Part shown: in pieces, positions 6,513-10,708 of the stretch
Layout of the letters: each line of letters opens with the position of its first letter
Numbering within the stretch: the stretch's first letter is position 1
Assembly (NCBI GenBank): GCA_013331015.1
Contig: DUHF01000230.1
Coordinates: 1-10,708, forward strand
Length of the DNA stretch: 10,708 nucleotides
Origin: Methanoregula sp.
GTDB lineage: Archaea > Halobacteriota > Methanomicrobia > Methanomicrobiales > Methanospirillaceae
Direction of reading: 5' to 3'
Translations under genes and position numbers: made by a program
Notes under the pieces: model-generated
The model's database searches: none
What the model was told of the DNA's origin: nothing
The model's input: the letters and a program-made list of their open reading frames with translations, nothing else

Positions 6513-7319
6513 TTACGCCGCTGCTTTCAGGTACAGGTTCGCGTACACAATCTGGCCCCTGCTCTTCCCGTGGCGCTCGCCAAGGTCGCCGATATAGTGG
6601 TCGAACGTTGCAGTAACCCCGTCGACTTCTTTCTCAATGGTCCCGACTTTCTGGTAGCCGGGCATCATGAACTTGATCTTGCCAAGCACGTACATGTCGC
6701 CCTTGACCATCTGGCCACCGACACGGCCTTCGACATCACCCTTGATGATGACGGTGCCGCCCTCGGCATGGGTCGAAACGTGGATGAAGGCGTCCTTCTC
6801 GATGATGATGGTGCCTCCGAGCATGAAGGTCCCGATATCGTTACCGGCACTTCCCCTGATCCGGATCGTGCCGCCCTTCATACCTCTCCAGTCGCCACGG
6901 TAGGCGCAGCCGACATGGTTGCCGGCATTGCCGTCAACGAGGAGCTCGCCGCCTTCCATCTGGATCCCGCAGAACGAGTCTACGTTTCCTTTGACATGGA
7001 TCTTTCCGCCTTTCATCCAGCCGCCAACGTACATGTCAGCATTGCCGTTGAGGGTGACGGTACCGGCGGTCATTTTGGAGCCGATGTACTTCACGCGGCT
7101 GCAGTCGCCGGCGATTAGGATATTGGTGTCTGCTGCAGTTGCACCGGACTCTCCCGTGACCGCAAAGAAGTCACCAAGAGTGACATGGATCTTCCCCTCG
7201 TGGGCCGGGAGCGCGGCAATCTGGGCGGGAGTCTTTCCCGCGAATGCGTCGGGTGTGATGCTGTAGCCTTCGAGCATGATCTCGGGGGTTTTTGTGGGTT
7301 TTAACGTTACCGTTGCCAT
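6513..7319 (-). CDS. fwdC: Formylmethanofuran dehydrogenase subunit C
   Basis: FwdC is the beta-helical scaffold subunit of the CO2-reducing formylmethanofuran dehydrogenase, homologous to the C-terminal domain of glutamate synthase. At 268 residues it has the normal family length. From about residue 65 to 215 it is a run of short strands with regularly spaced Gly: GGKIHVKGNVDSFCG, GGELLVDGNAGNHVG, GGTIRIRGSAGNDIG and GGTVIIKGDVEGRVG. A C-terminal segment FDHYIGDLGERHGKSRGQI completes it. The ATG at 7319 follows the fwdA stop by 5 nt, with GGAGG and AGGATC upstream. It is the last gene of the operon, before a stem-T terminator. No catalytic residues are expected; in solved structures FwdC packs against FwdA and FwdB/D. 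Confidence 0.95.
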   Translation of the reverse strand: MATVTLKPTKTPEIMLEGYSITPDAFAGKTPAQIAALPAHEGKIHVTLGDFFAVTGESGATAADTNILIAGDCSRVKYIGSKMTAGTVTLNGNADMYVGGWMKGGKIHVKGNVDSFCGIQMEGGELLVDGNAGNHVGCAYRGDWRGMKGGTIRIRGSAGNDIGTFMLGGTIIIEKDAFIHVSTHAEGGTVIIKGDVEGRVGGQMVKGDMYVLGKIKFMMPGYQKVGTIEKEVDGVTATFDHYIGDLGERHGKSRGQIVYANLYLKAAA

Positions 7320-7324
7320 GATCC

Positions 7325-9052
7325 TCAGGCCTCCACATCAACATTGATGACATACGGGTGGGGGGCAAGGTAGTCCCTGACCGAGTAGTTCTCGAGCTGG
7401 ACGGTGTAGTCCTTGGTAAAGGACTGGGCGATGTCGCGCTTCACCTGCGGGTTCTCGGCCATGTTGACATTGACCCAGACAGTCTTCTTGTGGCCATTGG
7501 AGACGACTTCGCCGTCTTTGACAACAATCTCACCGGACTTGATGAAGCAGGCTGCCCGCTGGAATGCCGACTCGATCTTATCCGGGTCACTGGGCATGCT
7601 CTTGTAGTTGAGATCGAAGACTCCGACATCAGCGATCATGCCGGGGGCAAGGCCGCCGTAGAGGTTGGACAGTCCAAGGCATTTTGCCGGGCCGGAACGG
7701 GTCATCTGGGCGATCTCGAAGAGGGTGAGTTCGCGGTCGATGCTGTGGAGGTGCGTTGCCTCGATAACCTTGTCCTTGTGTTTGAAGGATCCCAGAGTTG
7801 CTTCCCGGGCCTTCCTGGACATCAGCCACTTGATGACACGGGGATACCGGGTGAACGGCCCGGCATTCGGGTGGTCGGTGGTGATGAAGGTCCGGTTCAT
7901 GTCCTTGGCGAAGAGTGCAAGTTCAAGACCAATTGCCCACTGGATATTGCAGACCTTGATGTTCGGGTCGTAGACGTACGGCACAACCCCTGCTGCCGTC
8001 TCCATCTCGACATCGACATTAGCCCACTTGAGGTGGTTGAGGCCGTGGAGGTGGTGTTCGAAGGGACCGTCAGCAGTCATGGTCGTGGTCTCATCAAGGG
8101 TGACGTTACCGGTATCGATGGTGATCGCCTTGTTCCTGTTCACGTAGTCCATGACTTCCTTTGCACCGGACTCAAAGGTACCCCAGTTCTCGCCCTTGTA
8201 GGAGTGGAACTGGAGGTGAGTGGAGTGCAGGACCTGTTCGCGGCCGAACTTGTTCCTGGGCTTGACCCCTTCCGAGATCTTCAGGGATTCGATCGTAACC
8301 TTGTAGTTGCCGGGGTTCCCGAGGTCGTTCTGGTGCACGTGCATCGAATGCGGGAGCCCGAGATACTCGTTCGCCTTGAGGAGACCGGTGATGATCTCCC
8401 GGGGGGTGGTCTCGAAGTACGGGACGGGATCGTCGAGGCTGATGCAGTTGAGACCCCAGCCCCAGGCAGCAGTGCCGCCGGGGTTGACGACCTTGACACC
8501 ATAGCCTTTCGTTGCCTTGAGGAGCCAGGCAATGTAGGCTGCGGTATTCTCTACCTCGCCCTTCCTGAGGTAGTCCATGACAAACCAGTTGTTGCCGAAG
8601 ACCGGGAGGGCTGCCTCATCAATGATCGGGGTGTCGTGGATCTCTTCATGGACGTGCGGGGAGTGGAGCGGGGGCATGGCGGCTTCCATCACAAACCCGT
8701 AGCCCATCCGTGCATAGTCGTAACCGGTCTTGAAGGTGCTCGGGATCGAGAAGCCGGACTCCATCCGGTACCCGTTCTTCTGTGCCATCCCGCTCCTGCA
8801 GAATCCTGAAAGGAGCTTGTCTTCGGGGCGCATCAGGCGGCCGACATTGACCTTGGGTCCGGCTACGTGAGAGTGAACATCCACGCCTCCTGCCATGACA
8901 ACCTTGCCCTTGGCATCGATGACTTTGGCAGAAGAGCTGACCTTGTCAACAATCTTGCCGTCCCTGATAGCAACATCGCTTACATCGCCGTCAATTTTCC
9001 GGGTCGGGTCGACAACATATCCGCCCTTGATGATAATTTCTCCTGATGCCAT
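7325..9052 (-). CDS. fwdA: Formylmethanofuran dehydrogenase subunit A (amidohydrolase, formyl transfer to methanofuran)
   Basis: FwdA is an amidohydrolase-fold subunit with a dinuclear metal site. It condenses formate, delivered through an internal tunnel from FwdB, with methanofuran. The 575 residues show the expected ligands: HSH at H60/H62 (GGVDVHSHVAGP), a candidate carboxylated Lys at K187 (GYGVKVVNPGG), His residues in PHSMHVHQND (235-242), and D393 in TTDHPNAG (391-398). The N-terminus MASGEIIIKGGYVVDP is a normal amidohydrolase start. A longer in-frame ORF reaches 9139, but those 29 residues overlap fwdB and do not fit the family. ATG at 9052 has AGGTGGTGAG 7 nt before it and lies 2 nt after the fwdB stop, which indicates translational coupling. 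Ligand positions are assigned from family knowledge, not from a structure of this protein. Confidence 0.96.
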   Translation of the reverse strand: MASGEIIIKGGYVVDPTRKIDGDVSDVAIRDGKIVDKVSSSAKVIDAKGKVVMAGGVDVHSHVAGPKVNVGRLMRPEDKLLSGFCRSGMAQKNGYRMESGFSIPSTFKTGYDYARMGYGFVMEAAMPPLHSPHVHEEIHDTPIIDEAALPVFGNNWFVMDYLRKGEVENTAAYIAWLLKATKGYGVKVVNPGGTAAWGWGLNCISLDDPVPYFETTPREIITGLLKANEYLGLPHSMHVHQNDLGNPGNYKVTIESLKISEGVKPRNKFGREQVLHSTHLQFHSYKGENWGTFESGAKEVMDYVNRNKAITIDTGNVTLDETTTMTADGPFEHHLHGLNHLKWANVDVEMETAAGVVPYVYDPNIKVCNIQWAIGLELALFAKDMNRTFITTDHPNAGPFTRYPRVIKWLMSRKAREATLGSFKHKDKVIEATHLHSIDRELTLFEIAQMTRSGPAKCLGLSNLYGGLAPGMIADVGVFDLNYKSMPSDPDKIESAFQRAACFIKSGEIVVKDGEVVSNGHKKTVWVNVNMAENPQVKRDIAQSFTKDYTVQLENYSVRDYLAPHPYVINVDVEA

Positions 9053-9054
9053 GT

Positions 9055-10434
9055 TCAGCTCACCACCTGGGGGGAGTGCGGGTATTTCCGGTCTTCCTTT
9101 GCTGCAAGCCAGACCGGCGCGGTCTTGGTGAGTTCGCACATACGCTCGTACACCCGGTCAAAGAGTTCCTCGTCGCTGGGTACGCCAGGCAGGCCCTTGA
9201 GTACTGCCTTGAACTGGATCGGGACATTGTCCATACGGTAGACTACGCCCGGTTCATCGACTCCGGCAATCCGGACGGGGATGTGGAGGTCGGCGATCTC
9301 GCTGGCCATGCAGAAGTTCGGGTCAACGGTGATGAACGGGTGCTTCTTGAGGTGCTGGACTGCCTGGATGGGGAAGTGGGCACCGGCATCGGCACCGACG
9401 TTGACAAAGCAGTCCACTTCGTCCCGCATCGCTAGGTCGACCGAGCTCGTCTCGCCCGGGTTCATGTGGGCGTGGGTACCTTTGGAGAGGTCAATACAGT
9501 ACGGGAACCCGAACTGCCAGGACCAGACCTGGCCGGGGCCGGCAATATTATAGTGGCCCCGCATTGCCATGATCGAGGCCTTGGTGTGTTCGTTGAGGTC
9601 CCGGGTCAGGCTGATGGCGATATCGACATTGTGGTTGCGGCCATCAGTGTGGGTGCAACCCATGCCGAAGAAGATCATGCAGAACTTGGCCTTCTTCATG
9701 ATCTCGACGGATTCCTTGATCTTTTCCCGGGGAATCCCTGCAACGACTTCCGGGATGTCGTGGCCCCGGAGAACGGTTCTGAATGCATCGAAGAGCTCGT
9801 AATCGTGGCCCTGGTCGAGCATCAGGTGGACATCGGCGAGTTTCGCGGTATCGGTCTCACGCGGGTCGATGCTGAGGACGGTCCTCTGCATCTGGCCCTT
9901 CTGGGTGAAGTACCCGCGGGGGAAGATGGAGTACCGGGAGGTGTGGCGGGGGTGGGCGTGCATCGGGTTGCAGCCCCAGAAGACTACGACATCGGCACGG
10001 TTCTTGGCCTCGCCAAGCGTGCAGCTCGGGTAACCGTTGTCGAAGATTGCAAGGAACGAGGGGCCGTGGCAGATGGTTGCACAGTTGTCGAGGACTGCAC
10101 CGGACTTTTCTGCAATACGGCCGACGGCGCTCATGCCTTCGCAGTTGGTGGAGCCAAAGCCGTAGATGAGGGGCTTCTTGGCCGCGAGCATGGTCTTTGC
10201 CATCCAGTCAATCGCTTCCTCATAGGGGATCTCCTTCATGGAGCCATCGGGCTGGCGCTGGCGCGGGAGTCGCGGGCGGGTCGGATCGTTCGCGTGGTGG
10301 AAGAGGTTGTTCCCGATGATGCAGGCATTGTGAACTTCAAGAACCTTGGTCTCGTCGTCCGAGACGAGTACTTCAAGGTCGTCACAGGATGAACCACAGT
10401 AAGGGCATCCGACTCCTTTGATAAGTTTAGGCAT
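9055..10434 (-). CDS. fwdB: Formylmethanofuran dehydrogenase subunit B (W/Mo catalytic subunit, Cys form)
   Basis: FwdB is the molybdopterin-oxidoreductase-type subunit that reduces CO2 to formate at a bis-pterin tungsten or molybdenum centre. A [4Fe-4S] motif C10-x2-C13-x3-C17-x20-C38 lies at the N-terminus (VGCPYCGSSCDD). TICHGPS (120-126) holds the metal ligand C122, at the site of the Sec in formate dehydrogenase H (UHGPS), followed by the conserved His; here it is Cys, encoded by an ordinary codon. Other pterin-domain segments include VVVFWGCNPMHAHPRHTSR, FFGMGCTHTDGRNH and FVNVGADAGAHFP. I start at ATG 10434 (459 residues), because AGGAGGT lies 8 nt upstream; a GTG at 10440 would sit only 2 nt from it. 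Sequence alone does not separate the W (Fwd) from the Mo (Fmd) isoenzyme; I use fwd by default. Confidence 0.95.
   Translation of the reverse strand: MPKLIKGVGCPYCGSSCDDLEVLVSDDETKVLEVHNACIIGNNLFHHANDPTRPRLPRQRQPDGSMKEIPYEEAIDWMAKTMLAAKKPLIYGFGSTNCEGMSAVGRIAEKSGAVLDNCATICHGPSFLAIFDNGYPSCTLGEAKNRADVVVFWGCNPMHAHPRHTSRYSIFPRGYFTQKGQMQRTVLSIDPRETDTAKLADVHLMLDQGHDYELFDAFRTVLRGHDIPEVVAGIPREKIKESVEIMKKAKFCMIFFGMGCTHTDGRNHNVDIAISLTRDLNEHTKASIMAMRGHYNIAGPGQVWSWQFGFPYCIDLSKGTHAHMNPGETSSVDLAMRDEVDCFVNVGADAGAHFPIQAVQHLKKHPFITVDPNFCMASEIADLHIPVRIAGVDEPGVVYRMDNVPIQFKAVLKGLPGVPSDEELFDRVYERMCELTKTAPVWLAAKEDRKYPHSPQVVS
9059..9068 (-). promoter_or_regulatory. Ribosome-binding site deciding the fwdA start
   Basis: The minus strand reads AGGTGGTGAG inside the last codons of fwdB, 7 nt before ATG 9052. 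It rules against the longer fwdA reading frame starting at 9139. Confidence 0.6.
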
Positions 10435-10436
10435 AA

Positions 10437-10708
10437 TCACTGACCTCCTTTCCAGAGCCCGACCGAGCCCTGCACGAGCTGGAGGGCGGTCTTCAGTTTC
10501 TCACTTGGGGCTGGTTCGATAGTTACCGGGAACCCGCTGTACTGTGGGGTGCCGGTGGACTGTGTCCGTGGCGGGACTACCTGGTTTGCCCAGACGCCCT
10601 GCCGGATGTGGGCAAGGCCCGGGGGCACGTACTGGGTAGCGATGATAGCCTTCACAATGACGCTGCCACATTCGCTTGTGACAAGGACATTGGTGTTCTT
10701 CCAGATGC
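10437..10708 (-). CDS. fwdD: Formylmethanofuran dehydrogenase subunit D, 5' part outside window
   Basis: This is the C-terminal 89 or so residues of the molybdopterin-dinucleotide-binding subunit, a double-psi beta-barrel that pairs with FwdB to hold the pterin cofactor. The frame is open to the right edge. Upstream of an internal GTG at 10655 it continues as IWKNTNVLVTSECGSVIVKA, so that GTG is an internal Val codon and not a start. Recognisable parts are the gate-like beta segment VLVTSECGSVIV, then PPGLAHIRQGVWANQVV, STGTPQYSGFPVTIEPA and a C-terminal helix ending LWKGGQ. The TGA (10439-10437) is 2 nt before the fwdB ATG. The rest of the gene, and probably other fwd subunit genes (fwdE/F/G) and the operon promoter, lie to the right of the window. 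Confidence 0.9.
   Translation of the reverse strand, partial: IWKNTNVLVTSECGSVIVKAIIATQYVPPGLAHIRQGVWANQVVPPRTQSTGTPQYSGFPVTIEPAPSEKLKTALQLVQGSVGLWKGGQ
10443..10449 (-). promoter_or_regulatory. Ribosome-binding site deciding the fwdB start
   Basis: The minus strand reads AGGAGGT, a near-perfect archaeal Shine-Dalgarno sequence within the end of fwdD. The spacing of 8 nt to ATG 10434 is ideal; the GTG at 10440 is too close. Confidence 0.65.

Noticed and set aside
6240..7118. 292-residue plus-strand ORF across fwdC and the SagB-like gene
   Set aside because: It spans two confident minus-strand genes and their terminator; the translation matches no family.
6513..7319. Internal repeats in fwdC as a possible DNA repeat array
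   Set aside because: The periodic Gly-rich segments are the protein's beta-helix coils; the DNA units are too diverged for a tandem repeat or CRISPR.
7358..8809. 483-residue plus-strand ORF antisense to fwdA
   Set aside because: It is a codon-bias shadow: fwdA on the other strand matches its family over full length. The antisense translation is low-complexity (V/D/G/L/E-rich) with no recognisable domain.
9053..9139. 29-residue N-terminal extension of FwdA
   Set aside because: It overlaps the 3' end of fwdB, is Pro/Arg-rich without family similarity, and the strong ribosome-binding site is placed for ATG 9052.
9466..10392. 308-residue plus-strand ORF antisense to fwdB
   Set aside because: Same reason: repetitive G/V/E/D-rich translation opposite a well-supported gene, with no start context.

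Overview
The window comes from a methanogenic archaeon, most likely of the order Methanomicrobiales (Methanoregula-like). The placement rests on the fwd genes for CO2 reduction to formylmethanofuran, a moeA fused to a solute-binding domain, kinase-less multi-PAS proteins, archaeal TATA-like elements and poly-T terminators. The genus is my inference; no marker RNA gene is present.

Left part (about 1-2730, + strand): two tandem signalling genes. The first is open to the left edge. It encodes three PAS domains and stops a few residues into a fourth. The second encodes a response-regulator receiver domain, a short coiled coil and two PAS domains. Neither has a visible kinase or output domain. Their shared PAS-plus-linker block shows they are paralogues. 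Next come a 197-bp spacer holding a hairpin and a small HEAT-repeat protein on the minus strand (2928-3311).

Right part (3585-10708, all minus strand; reading order runs from high to low coordinates): fwdD (partial, cut by the right edge), fwdB, fwdA and fwdC are packed with gaps of 2-5 nt and good ribosome-binding sites, which makes a clear operon. These are the catalytic and scaffold subunits of the tungsten/molybdenum formylmethanofuran dehydrogenase. A 16-bp perfect palindrome followed by T7 just after fwdC looks like the operon terminator. Downstream on the same strand are a SagB/ThcOx-type nitroreductase-fold protein and a MoeA-PBP fusion. The fusion has its own TATA-like element and a poly-T terminator.

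Functional reading: the Fwd enzyme needs a bis-pterin W/Mo cofactor, and MoeA performs the metal-insertion step of that cofactor's synthesis, so cofactor maker and consumer lie close together. The SagB-like protein has no visible partner (no YcaO, no peptide precursor), and its role is unknown. No tRNA, rRNA, CRISPR array, insertion sequence or phage gene was seen. No gene-free stretch exceeds 300 bp; the longest are 3312-3584 (273 bp), 2731-2927 (197 bp) and 5490-5660 (171 bp). I found no strong case for a wholly new system. The best leads are the truncated PAS gene, the unusual SagB-like protein beside fwd, and the MoeA-PBP fusion.
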